NCBI GenBank assembly: GCA_022709385.1
Contig: JAKLIX010000018.1
Coordinates: 22,273-86,272, forward strand
Origin: Bacteroidota bacterium
Lineage (GTDB): Bacteria; Bacteroidota; Bacteroidia; Bacteroidales; CAIXZF01
Direction of reading: 5' to 3'
Length of the DNA stretch: 64,000 nucleotides
Part shown: positions 1-7,668 of the stretch, piece after piece
How positions within the stretch are numbered: the first letter of the stretch is position 1
Layout of the letters: each line of letters opens with the position of its first letter
Notes under the pieces: generated by a model
Seen by the model: the letters and a program-made list of their open reading frames with translations, nothing else
Databases searched by the model: none
What the model was told of the DNA's origin: nothing
Made by a program: the position numbers and the translations under genes

Positions 1-2
1 CA

Positions 3-335
3 CACTATACTACGGAAGAACAATGGGAAAGCATTTACAATACCATGAAACCTCTGTTTGGCAGTATGGATAAATACCAATACCATTTTTTCAGGGATGC
101 CTTTGGTCTGGAACAGGAAAACTGCAGCCTGGCAGAAAATTTTGCCGATATCTACCAGGATATGAAGGATTTTGTCCTCGCCTACCAGGCCAGAACATAT
201 ACTGCGCAACAAAGCGCCGTTTTTCACTGTGCCAGGCTATTTAAAATCCACTGGGGTCCACGCATCCTCGAATCCCTGCCGGTGATCCATAATGCCCTGT
301 ACCCGGCGGAGCATGATGCAGTCCGGGATGATTAA
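3..335 (+). CDS. C-terminal part of a DUF5063-like protein (partial)
   Basis: The reading frame is open from the left edge, so the gene starts outside the window. The ATG at 45 is probably internal. About 110 C-terminal residues are visible. They contain an acidic/aromatic stretch (DIYQDMKDFVLAY) followed by a helix with HWGPRILESLPVIH, which resembles the end of the small conserved Bacteroidota family DUF5063 (function unknown). No membrane segment or catalytic motif is visible. The next gene, feoAB, begins 139 bp downstream with its own promoter-like element, so the two are probably separate units. The family call is from memory of the conserved tail and is moderate; that this is a real gene end is more certain. 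Confidence 0.6.
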   Translation, partial: HYTTEEQWESIYNTMKPLFGSMDKYQYHFFRDAFGLEQENCSLAENFADIYQDMKDFVLAYQARTYTAQQSAVFHCARLFKIHWGPRILESLPVIHNALYPAEHDAVRDD

Positions 336-440
336 AACTTTGAACTGTTTATTATCTTTCCGAAGCTGAACCCGGCCACATCCCCCTTTAAATTATTCCG
401 GTTTTTTACCTCATAGCTGATCATCCTGATGAAATTTAGG

Positions 441-448
441 TAATTTTG
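441..448 (+). promoter_or_regulatory. Bacteroidota -7 element for feoAB
   Basis: TAATTTTG matches the Bacteroidota sigma-ABfr -7 consensus TAnnTTTG and lies 26 bp before the feoAB ATG. No convincing -33 TTTG is seen at the usual 19-21 bp spacing, so only the -7 half is supported. Confidence 0.45.
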
Positions 449-474
449 CACTTCGTTTATTTAATCTAAATAAA

Positions 475-2994
475 ATGACGCTTTACGACCTGAGTCAGGG
501 CGATCGTGGGATCATCACCAAGGTGATGGGGCGCGGTGCTTTCCGCAAGCGTATCCTCGAGATGGGTTTCATACCCGGAAAGCAGGTAAGGGTCGTAAAA
601 AAAGCTCCCCTGCGCGATCCGGTGGAATACACCATCCTGGGGTACAATGTGTCACTTCGGAACTCGGAAGCGCAACTCATTGAGGTACTAACCCCTGAAG
701 AAGCTGTAGTAAGCAATGGCGAAAACGCACAAACTGCCACCGTCCCCGATGAACTCTTCCTGAATAAAACCGCAAAAGAAAAAGGAAAAAGAATCGACAT
801 CGCACTGGTCGGTAATCCCAACTGCGGTAAAACCACGCTCTTCAATATGGCTTCCGGTTCGAGAGAAAGAGTGGGTAATTACGGAGGTGTAACAGTGGAA
901 GCCAAAAAAGCAAGGATCAGGCACAAGGGATATATCATCAACATGATCGATCTGCCTGGTACATATTCGCTTTCTGCTTACAGTCCGGAAGAACTGTTTG
1001 TCCGCGAATACATCTTCAAACACCATCCCGATATTGTGATCAACGTCATCGACGCTTCCAATCTGGAACGTAACCTGTATCTGACCTCTCAGCTCATTGA
1101 CATGGATATCCGTGTAGTGATTGCAATGAACATGTACGATGAGTTCCAGAAAAGCGGCAGCAGCCTTGACCACGAGCGTCTTGGTAAACTGCTCGGCATC
1201 CCCATCATACCCACTATCAGTCCAAAGGGTAAAGGCATCGAAGCCCTGCTGGATAAAACCATTGATGTGTACGAAGATCGCGATGAAACCACACGCCACA
1301 TCCACATCAGTTATGGCAGTCACCTGGAAGAAGCCATTCAAAGGGTTCAGGATAAAATCAAGCAGGCCTCCAATTATTTTCTTACCGACAGTATCAGTTC
1401 ACGCTTTCTTTCCATCAAGCTAATCGAAAAGGATGCCGATGCTTCGAGCAGGATACAGCCCTGCCCCAACCACCTTGACATTGTTGCCCAGGTGAGGGAA
1501 GAAATCCGCTTTATAGAAGAAGACATGAAGTCTGACTCTGAATCCCTGATCACGGATGCGAAATACGGTTTCATTGAGGGAGCCCTGAAAGAAACCCTTC
1601 AGTCGAGCCCTGTCGAGGAAAGAAAGAAAAGTGAGGTGATCGATACCTTTTTCACCCATAAACTCTGGGGTATTCCGGTGTTTGTGCTGTTCATGTGGCT
1701 GGCATTTTACATTACATTCAAAATCGGAGAGTACCCGATGGGATGGATTGAAACCCTGGTAGGCAAAGTATCTGAGCTTACGGATACCCTCATGCCACCT
1801 GGTCCCCTTAAAGACCTGCTGATCCAGGGAGTCATAGGCGGGGTTGGAGGTGTAATCGTCTTCCTTCCGAATATTCTGCTGCTGTTCCTGTTTATTTCCC
1901 TGATGGAAGATACCGGCTACCTTGCAAGAGCCGTATTTATCATGGACAAGGCCATGCACAGGATCGGGCTTCACGGAAAATCCTTTATTCCGCTGCTGAT
2001 GGGATTCGGTTGCAATGTACCCGCCATTATGTCCACCAGAATCATCGAATCCAGGCGGGACAAGATGGTAACCATCCTGATCAATCCTTTCATGTCGTGC
2101 AGTGCCCGCCTGCCGGTGTATATCTTGTTTATCTCTGCCTTCTTTGTGGTTTACCAGGGTACTATCCTCTTCCTCATGTACTTTGCGGGTATCCTGATCG
2201 CCATCATGTCAGCCCTGTTGTTTAATAAAACCCTGTTTAAAAAGGCCGACGTTCCTTTTGTCATGGAACTTCCACCCTACCGTGTCCCGACCCTGAGAAG
2301 CCTGCTCCGGCATATGTGGACCAGGGCCCAGCAATACCTGAGGAAGATTGGGGTCATTATCCTGACAGCATCTGTAATTATCTGGGCACTGGGGTATTAC
2401 CCGCGAAACCGTGAACTGGAAAATGCATACCGGACAGAGGTTGAGAAAAGAGCCGCCATGCATGTGGAACAAGGTACCACCCTCGACGAAAAAGCCTACT
2501 TTCCTGCCGGTTTGGATGATCATCAACTGGAATTGTATTATCTGCAGGCTGCTCAGGAATATTCTCTGATAGGAAGAATCGGGAAATTTATTGAACCCGT
2601 GATGGATCCCTTAGGATTTAACTGGAAAATGACCGTTGCTATCCTTACCGGTATCGCCGGAAAAGAAATTGTGGTGGGCACCCTGGGAGTATTGCATCAT
2701 ACCGATCCGGGAAACAAAACTGAATCGGCTTCCCTGATTGTAAGACTGAAAGAGGAAATTGAGGACAACAGCCGGCTTAATGTCAGCCATCCATACCAAA
2801 GCAAGTTGATCGCCATTTCCTTCATGCTTTTTATCCTGATTTATTTCCCCTGTATTGCAGTAATTGCCACCATCAGAAAAGAAACCGGCCACTGGAAATG
2901 GGCGATCTTCACCATCCTGTATACCACTGGACTGGCATGGCTCATTTCTTTTCTGACCTACCAGGGGGGGCTGCTGATCGTTCGCTTATTCTGA
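475..2994 (+). CDS. feoB: FeoA-FeoB fusion ferrous iron transporter
   Basis: Inner-membrane Fe(II) importer driven by a cytoplasmic GTPase. Residues 1-72 form a FeoA SH3-like domain (GDRGIITKVMG...RRILEMGF-type core). A linker leads to the FeoB G domain, with G1 GNPNCGKT near residues 113-120, G3 DLPGTYSL near 159-166 and G4 NMYD near 219-222. The GDI region follows, then a C-terminal transmembrane domain from about residue 400 with the Gate-type motif GCNVPAIMSTR and a second hydrophobic block after KEIVVGTLG. At 839 residues it fits FeoA (75) plus FeoB (about 760). Such fusions are common in Bacteroidota. The ATG at 475 starts the FeoA domain directly. The Cys-rich partner gene follows after 5 bp, so they are co-transcribed. 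No Fur box was identified. Confidence 0.95.
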   Translation: MTLYDLSQGDRGIITKVMGRGAFRKRILEMGFIPGKQVRVVKKAPLRDPVEYTILGYNVSLRNSEAQLIEVLTPEEAVVSNGENAQTATVPDELFLNKTAKEKGKRIDIALVGNPNCGKTTLFNMASGSRERVGNYGGVTVEAKKARIRHKGYIINMIDLPGTYSLSAYSPEELFVREYIFKHHPDIVINVIDASNLERNLYLTSQLIDMDIRVVIAMNMYDEFQKSGSSLDHERLGKLLGIPIIPTISPKGKGIEALLDKTIDVYEDRDETTRHIHISYGSHLEEAIQRVQDKIKQASNYFLTDSISSRFLSIKLIEKDADASSRIQPCPNHLDIVAQVREEIRFIEEDMKSDSESLITDAKYGFIEGALKETLQSSPVEERKKSEVIDTFFTHKLWGIPVFVLFMWLAFYITFKIGEYPMGWIETLVGKVSELTDTLMPPGPLKDLLIQGVIGGVGGVIVFLPNILLLFLFISLMEDTGYLARAVFIMDKAMHRIGLHGKSFIPLLMGFGCNVPAIMSTRIIESRRDKMVTILINPFMSCSARLPVYILFISAFFVVYQGTILFLMYFAGILIAIMSALLFNKTLFKKADVPFVMELPPYRVPTLRSLLRHMWTRAQQYLRKIGVIILTASVIIWALGYYPRNRELENAYRTEVEKRAAMHVEQGTTLDEKAYFPAGLDDHQLELYYLQAAQEYSLIGRIGKFIEPVMDPLGFNWKMTVAILTGIAGKEIVVGTLGVLHHTDPGNKTESASLIVRLKEEIEDNSRLNVSHPYQSKLIAISFMLFILIYFPCIAVIATIRKETGHWKWAIFTILYTTGLAWLISFLTYQGGLLIVRLF

Positions 2995-2999
2995 AAACC

Positions 3000-3176
3000 A
3001 TGTGGCAGGAAATCATTGTAGCTGTTATCCTTTGTTTTGTTACCTACCTGGTTATAAGAAGATTCCTGTTTAAACGCAGGTCGAAGGCCCTTGATTGTGG
3101 TTCGTGCAGTACATCCTGTGATTCCTGTCCCCTGCTTCATTCACAGGGAAACAAAGGCAGCGGCAGTCCCGATTAG
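3000..3176 (+). CDS. FeoB-associated Cys-rich membrane protein
   Basis: A 58-residue protein starting at the ATG 5 bp after the feoB stop. The N-terminal half is one transmembrane helix (IIVAVILCFVTYLVIRRFLF). The C-terminal tail is cysteine-rich (CGSCSTSCDSCPLL), the layout of the FeoB-associated Cys-rich family (Pfam 12669). The family is thought to assist FeoB; the five clustered cysteines could bind iron or take part in redox, but that is inference. The frame stays open further upstream inside feoB, but the ATG at 3000 gives the standard family length. The gene ends 4 bp inside the convergent TPR lipoprotein gene. Confidence 0.85.
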   Translation: MWQEIIVAVILCFVTYLVIRRFLFKRRSKALDCGSCSTSCDSCPLLHSQGNKGSGSPD

Positions 3177-4204
3177 TGTTTCCCTGCCCTTTCCATCTGA
3201 TCCAGCCTTTTCATCCCTTCGAGTGCCAATGGATACGCCGGTCTCAAGGTCAAGGCCTGATGGTAATCCTGTCTGGCATTGAGCAGATCGCCCATTAGTT
3301 CACGGCAATAACCCCTGTTATAATAGGCCTCCACATATTGGGGATCGGCTTCGATCGCCTGCGTAAAGTACCTGACCCCTTCCCTGTAAACCCGAAGATA
3401 AAACAGGTGGATATATCCCAGGTTAAAATAGGCGAATTTATATCTGGAATCGATCTGCAGGATACGATGGTACAATTCCATGGCTTTGTTGTAGTCCCCG
3501 CTTTCCTGGTAATACATCCCCAGGTTATACATAGCCTCAATGCTCTGAGGTTTCAGGTTAAGGGCACTGTTCAGGTAATCCACGGCCAGCTTGTTTCCGG
3601 AAAGCGTAAACAGGATACCGAGCTGGATATAAGCTTCATAGTATTGCTGATCTGCATCCACTGCAAAGCGAAAGTTCCGGATGGCAGCGGCCGTGTCCCC
3701 TTTTTCCTTATCGGCAAACCCTTTAATGAAATAAGCCCTGGCATTGCCTTTTTCAATTCTCAGGACTTCATCCGTATAAAGCCTGACCCTTTCATAATCA
3801 CGAAAATAGAGGCTTAGTTCAGCCAGTTTCAGGTAGGCTTCGGTTTCATTGTTATCCAGTGAAATCGCTTTCTCAAGCGCTTCCCTGCATTGTTTGGCCA
3901 TGCCTTTCATCAGATAGATATCCGACAGTCTGACGTAATACCTGGCATTCCCGGAGTTGATGCCAATGGCACGGTTGATGTCCGAGAGCGCGGCATCCGG
4001 CTGGTTTTCATCAAGGAGCAGTCCTGCCCGCTTCCAGTAAAGGTCAGCATTGTCCGGTTCCAGCCGGATCAGTGCTGAAAGCGAGTCCGTTGCATGAGAA
4101 AGGGTATCGCCGGCAGGTGGTTCATCAAGCTGGTGGCCAGACTGGCAGGCGGCGAAAAGGTAGAGCACCCAGATCAGCATGAAACCCGGAAGCAAGCTTC
4201 TCAT
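3173..4204 (-). CDS. TPR-repeat lipoprotein
   Basis: A 343-residue exported lipoprotein. The signal peptide ends in a lipobox (LYLFAAC, Cys near residue 20). The rest is a run of at least seven tetratricopeptide repeats with typical W/Y-G/A-F-A-P spacing, for example AYFNLGYIHLFYLR and AYYNRGYCRELMGD. TPR arrays are protein-protein scaffolds; a specific partner cannot be named. The gene begins 9 bp after the recA stop on the same strand and probably shares its transcript. Its 3' end overlaps the convergent Cys-rich gene by 4 bp. No catalytic domain is fused to it. Confidence 0.85.
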   Translation of the reverse strand: MRSLLPGFMLIWVLYLFAACQSGHQLDEPPAGDTLSHATDSLSALIRLEPDNADLYWKRAGLLLDENQPDAALSDINRAIGINSGNARYYVRLSDIYLMKGMAKQCREALEKAISLDNNETEAYLKLAELSLYFRDYERVRLYTDEVLRIEKGNARAYFIKGFADKEKGDTAAAIRNFRFAVDADQQYYEAYIQLGILFTLSGNKLAVDYLNSALNLKPQSIEAMYNLGMYYQESGDYNKAMELYHRILQIDSRYKFAYFNLGYIHLFYLRVYREGVRYFTQAIEADPQYVEAYYNRGYCRELMGDLLNARQDYHQALTLRPAYPLALEGMKRLDQMERAGKH

Positions 4205-4213
4205 AATCCGGTA

Positions 4214-5221
4214 TTATTTTTTTTGTAAATGCTCCCTGACCTGGTTCTCGAGTTCATCCGCAAGTTCAGGATTATCGGTAAGCAATTGTTTCAATGCATC
4301 CCTGCCCTGTCCAAGCCTGGTATCTCCATAAGAGTACCAACTGCCGCTCTTTTTCACGATGTTGAAATCCGTCGACAAGTCAATAATCTCACCCGTTCTC
4401 GAAATCCCTTCTCCGTAAATGATATCAAATTCGGCTGTGCGGAAAGGCGGTGCCACTTTGTTTTTCAGCACTTTCACCTTGGCTCTTCCGCCAATGATAT
4501 TTTCCCCGTCCTTGATCTGGCTGAGCCTTCTGATATCGAGCCTGACCGAACTGTAAAATTTAAGCGCATTACCGCCTGTGGTGGTTTCGGGATTACCGAA
4601 CATAACCCCGATTTTGTCACGTAACTGATTGATAAATACGCAAATAGACCTTGTTTTTGAGATTGTGGCCGTCAATTTTCTGAGCGCCTGCGACATCAGT
4701 CTGGCCTGCAAACCCACCTTTGCTTCGCCCATGTCTCCGTCAATTTCACTTTTCGGAGTCAGTGCTGCAACAGAATCGATCACAATGATATCGATAGCAC
4801 CGGATCTGATCAGGCTGTCGGCTATTTCCAGAGCCTGTTCCCCGTTGTCGGGCTGGGAAATGAACAGGTTTTCGATGTCAACGCCAAGTTTTTGAGCATA
4901 AGCGCGGTCGAAAGCATGTTCGGCATCGATGAAGGCAGCAAGCCCTCCTTTTTTCTGAGCCTCAGCGATTGCATGGATGGCCAGGGTGGTTTTTCCCGAG
5001 GCCTCCGGCCCGAAAATCTCCACGATCCTTCCCTTGGGCAATCCGCCAACACCCAGGGCTGCATCAAGACCAATCGAACCGGTGGGAATGACTTCCACCT
5101 GTTCAATGGCATTGTCTCCTAATTTCATCACGGCCCCTTTGCCGTAATTCTTTTCAATCTTGTCAAGCGTCAGTTGCAGCGCCTTCAGCTTTTCCTTCAG
5201 TTCTGGTGATTCTTTGCTCAT
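4214..5221 (-). CDS. recA: Recombinase RecA
   Basis: DNA-dependent ATPase that forms filaments on single-stranded DNA for strand exchange and SOS induction. Starting at the ATG at 5221 the protein has 335 residues. This start gives the usual N-terminus MSKE and is preceded by AAGGAA; a longer frame to 5257 adds 12 residues that do not look like RecA. The Walker A motif GPEASGKTT is near residue 71, Walker B-like [10 protein letters not shown] and the L2 region [20 protein letters not shown] are intact, and the acidic C-terminus is short. Upstream neighbours are bcp and nth. No SOS box could be recognised, as LexA motifs of this phylum are not well defined. Confidence 0.97.
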   Translation of the reverse strand: MSKESPELKEKLKALQLTLDKIEKNYGKGAVMKLGDNAIEQVEVIPTGSIGLDAALGVGGLPKGRIVEIFGPEASGKTTLAIHAIAEAQKKGGLAAFIDAEHAFDRAYAQKLGVDIENLFISQPDNGEQALEIADSLIRSGAIDIIVIDSVAALTPKSEIDGDMGEAKVGLQARLMSQALRKLTATISKTRSICVFINQLRDKIGVMFGNPETTTGGNALKFYSSVRLDIRRLSQIKDGENIIGGRAKVKVLKNKVAPPFRTAEFDIIYGEGISRTGEIIDLSTDFNIVKKSGSWYSYGDTRLGQGRDALKQLLTDNPELADELENQVREHLQKK

Positions 5222-5335
5222 TTCCTTAGGTTTAATTTGGATCAATGTCCGGCGCAAAATAAGACAAAATTGCCGGATCTTTTACCTTATTAGATGCAAA
5301 AGACCAGCCGATGTGGAAAAAAAAACGGAAAAAAA

Positions 5336-5788
5336 TTACGAAAAAATCTGGGCACTGTGTGCCTTGGTGTTTACATCGGTGATCACCCTTTCAATCGTCC
5401 CGTCTGCTGAAATAATAAACGTTGTACGATGTATGCCGTCATGCACTTTACCCATGAACTTTTTAGGCCCCCAGACCCCGTATGCTTTCAGCATCGTCTT
5501 GTCAGTATCGCTCAACAGCCGGAACGGAAGTTCGAACTTTGCAATGAAAGCCTGGTGCGATTTGACAGAATCCGCACTGACACCCAGTATCTCATACCCC
5601 TGTTCAATGAATTCAGGGTAATGATCTCTCAGATCGCATGCCTCTGCCGTACAACCAGGTGTGTTGTCCCTGGGATAAAAATAAATCACCAGTTTCTTTC
5701 CTTTGTAATCTGAGAGACGCACCATCGTCCCGTTCTGATCGGGAACCTCAAAGGACGGTGCCTGATCCCCGGCTTTTAAATGTGTCAT
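5336..5788 (-). CDS. bcp: Thiol peroxidase Bcp/PrxQ
   Basis: Thioredoxin-dependent peroxiredoxin of the Bcp/PrxQ group that reduces H2O2 and organic peroxides in the cytoplasm. From the ATG at 5788 it has 150 residues, the family length; an 18-residue longer frame is not conserved-looking. The motif NTPGCTAEACDLRD carries the peroxidatic Cys and, four residues on, the second Cys typical of atypical two-Cys PrxQ enzymes. The conserved GISADS-like strand (LGVSADS) and the substrate-pocket Arg region follow (GIHRTTFII). It lies between nth and recA on the same strand, a DNA-repair and oxidative-stress grouping. Confidence 0.93.
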   Translation of the reverse strand: MTHLKAGDQAPSFEVPDQNGTMVRLSDYKGKKLVIYFYPRDNTPGCTAEACDLRDHYPEFIEQGYEILGVSADSVKSHQAFIAKFELPFRLLSDTDKTMLKAYGVWGPKKFMGKVHDGIHRTTFIISADGTIERVITDVNTKAHSAQIFS

Positions 5789-5890
5789 TACAGTGGTTTT
5801 TCGCGTTAAACAAAATTCCGGCAGTACATGGGCACCTGTCAAAGGAAACCCGGCCCGGTCAAATGATAAACAACGGCCACAAAGGAGTGT

Positions 5891-6544
5891 TCAGGATGGT
5901 ATCGTTTTCTGCTGCTTCCCGAAATAAGTGCAAACACCAGTGAGGGGACAAGCATCGCATTTGGGTTTTCTCGCCTGGCAGGTGTATCTTCCGTGAAGGA
6001 TCAACCAATGATGTGCCAGATGGATCTTCTCCGGGGGAATATAACGTACAAGCTGGTTTTCAGCCTCACGGGGGGTCTTTGCACCAACCGTAAGCCCGAG
6101 CCTAGCGGATACCCTGAATACATGCGTATCCACTGCCATGGCCGGCAGCTTCCACACAACGGAAGCCACCACATTGGCGGTCTTCCTTCCTACACCGGGC
6201 AGCGTCTGTAATGCTTCCACAGCAGCAGGCACCTTTCCTCCGAAATCCGACAATAACTTGCGAGCCATGCCCAGTAAATGTTTGGTCTTATTGTTCGGAT
6301 AAGAGCAGGAGCGGATCAGTTCAAACACAGTGTCATGATCAGCTGACGCAAGGGATGCAGGATCCGGAAAATGCCTGAAAAATTCACCCGTGAGCATGTT
6401 TACCCTTTTGTCGGTGCACTGGGCCGATAAGATTACCGCCACCAACAATTGATAGGGATCATCATAAATCAGTTCCGTTTCAGCATGAGGCTGATGCTCA
6501 CTGAACCAGGCAAGAATCTGCCGGAACTTCTCTTCTCTGGTCAT
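5891..6544 (-). CDS. nth: Endonuclease III
   Basis: DNA glycosylase/AP lyase that removes oxidised pyrimidines in base excision repair. The 217-residue protein has the helix-hairpin-helix LPGVGRKTANVV with the catalytic Lys, followed by the catalytic Asp in AVDTHVFRVSARLGL. The C-terminal [4Fe-4S] ligands have exact family spacing C-X6-C-X2-C-X5-C (from TCQARKPKC to GVC). It is the first of the minus-strand set nth-bcp-recA-TPR, with 102 bp before bcp. The ATG at 6544 (MTREEKF) gives the normal length. Confidence 0.96.
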   Translation of the reverse strand: MTREEKFRQILAWFSEHQPHAETELIYDDPYQLLVAVILSAQCTDKRVNMLTGEFFRHFPDPASLASADHDTVFELIRSCSYPNNKTKHLLGMARKLLSDFGGKVPAAVEALQTLPGVGRKTANVVASVVWKLPAMAVDTHVFRVSARLGLTVGAKTPREAENQLVRYIPPEKIHLAHHWLILHGRYTCQARKPKCDACPLTGVCTYFGKQQKTIPS

Positions 6545-6628
6545 AGGTCAACCCAGCTTGGAAATCACCGAATGAAGAAAAACCGGCAAATGGCTGCCGG
6601 GAAAACAAAAATAAAAAGATTCTGCCTT

Positions 6629-6832
6629 TTAATTCATCATCTGGTGGATCGTCATCCCGTTCTCCAGCCTGCAAACAAAGAGGGCGGCCCCGTAAGCAAA
6701 TAAAAAGGCGAGTGAACGGTTTTCCGGACGGGGTGCATCGCTTTCAGTCCAGGCTTGCTCTGAGAATTGATAAAGATCCAGGGAAAAATCTGCGGAGTAA
6801 TCTTCTGTCATAGCATACGTTTTGTTTAACAT
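6629..6832 (-). CDS. Small conserved protein downstream of an ECF sigma factor
   Basis: A 67-residue frame starting 51 bp after the sigma-factor stop on the same strand. The C-terminal half (NRSLAFLFAYGAALFVCRLENG) looks like the short proteins often encoded right after ECF sigma genes in Bacteroidota, which end in a run of alternating hydrophobic residues such as xxILxYSxALxV and a ...LN terminus. Here it ends HQMMN. Function is unknown. An internal ATG at 6811 could be the start. It could be a sigma partner, but no zinc-finger or anti-sigma signature and no clear transmembrane helix is visible. Confidence 0.55.
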   Translation of the reverse strand: MLNKTYAMTEDYSADFSLDLYQFSEQAWTESDAPRPENRSLAFLFAYGAALFVCRLENGMTIHQMMN

Positions 6833-6883
6833 TCCGTATGCAAACGGGCGACCAGAAAATAAATTGTATGCTGAGGGAAAAAA

Positions 6884-7471
6884 TCACCCTGCAAGAATGA
6901 TGTCATGCTGGGCGGCAAGCTTCCTCAGGTTGATCAGGGCATAGCGCATCCGGCCAAGTGCCGTATTGATACTGACAGAGGTCTGCTCGGCTATCTCTTT
7001 GAAACTCAATTCATCATAATGACGCATCTTCAGCACCTCCTTTTGTTCAGGCGGAAGAAACTCTATCATCTTCTTGAGATCAGCATGAATCTGTTCAATG
7101 ATCATGCGCTTCTCCACGGAATCGTCGGTATAACGGATGGTGTTGAATATGTCGAAGTCATTGTCCCTGACATCAATCACCGGGAGTCGCTTCGATTTGC
7201 GGAAATGATCGATGATCAGGTTATGAGCGATACGCATCACCCACTGAAGGAATTTTCCTTCCTCTTTATAGGTACCTGATTTCAGGGTATTAATGACTTT
7301 GATAAAGGTGTCCTGAAAAATATCATCTGCAAGGCTTTTCTCCTTGACAACCATGATGATATAAGCAAAGACGCGGTTTTGGTGCCTGCGGATAAGCTTT
7401 TCAAGGCTGGAGGATTCCCCGGAAAGATAAGCATGTATCAATTCCTGGTCACTACTGGCTTGGGTCTTCAT
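6884..7471 (-). CDS. ECF-type RNA polymerase sigma factor (sigma-70 family)
   Basis: A 195-residue sigma factor with only regions 2 and 4, so of the ECF/RpoE class. Region 2 includes LADDIFQDTFIKVINTL and WVMRIAHNLIIDHFRKSKR (2.2-2.4). Region 4 contains LPPEQKEVLKMRHYDELSFKEIAEQTSVS, a clear helix-turn-helix for -35 recognition. No anti-sigma gene of FecR or zinc-finger type is adjacent, so it is not a SusC/D-linked FecI sigma factor. This size and composition fit the stand-alone RpoE-like factors of Bacteroidales. A 7-bp inverted repeat sits directly before the start codon. A small same-strand gene follows. Confidence 0.9.
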   Translation of the reverse strand: MKTQASSDQELIHAYLSGESSSLEKLIRRHQNRVFAYIIMVVKEKSLADDIFQDTFIKVINTLKSGTYKEEGKFLQWVMRIAHNLIIDHFRKSKRLPVIDVRDNDFDIFNTIRYTDDSVEKRMIIEQIHADLKKMIEFLPPEQKEVLKMRHYDELSFKEIAEQTSVSINTALGRMRYALINLRKLAAQHDIILAG

Positions 7472-7474
7472 AAT

Positions 7475-7499
7475 CCCTTTTAAATGAATACTAAAAGGG
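7475..7499. repeat. Inverted repeat before the ECF sigma start codon
   Basis: CCCTTTT at 7475-7481 and AAAAGGG at 7493-7499 are perfect complements separated by 11 nt. They end 4 nt before the sigma ATG (7469-7471, minus strand), so this could be an operator or an mRNA hairpin that affects initiation. Confidence 0.45.
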
Positions 7500-7640
7500 T
7501 AGAATCAATCCGATAGGTTTCCTCCTGAATGTTTAATTGAACAACGGGTTTATTAACGTTATGCTCCGGAAAATATTGTAAGTTACATCCAAAGCACAAG
7601 GCAAAGATAATAAAAAAAAGCCATCTGCAAACTTTTCGGC

Positions 7641-7648
7641 TAATTTTG
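7641..7648 (+). promoter_or_regulatory. Bacteroidota -7 element for uvrA-like gene
   Basis: TAATTTTG fits TAnnTTTG and lies 20 bp before the ATG at 7669. No good -33 element is visible. Its position argues against the TTG at 7660 as start because the leader would then be only a few bases. Confidence 0.45.
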
Positions 7649-7668
7649 CAGCCTGATTTTTGAAAAAA

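Noticed and set aside
688..1341. Long minus-strand frame within feoB
   Set aside because: It lies fully inside the feoAB coding frame, has no family motif and is Phe/His-rich as expected of antisense reading.
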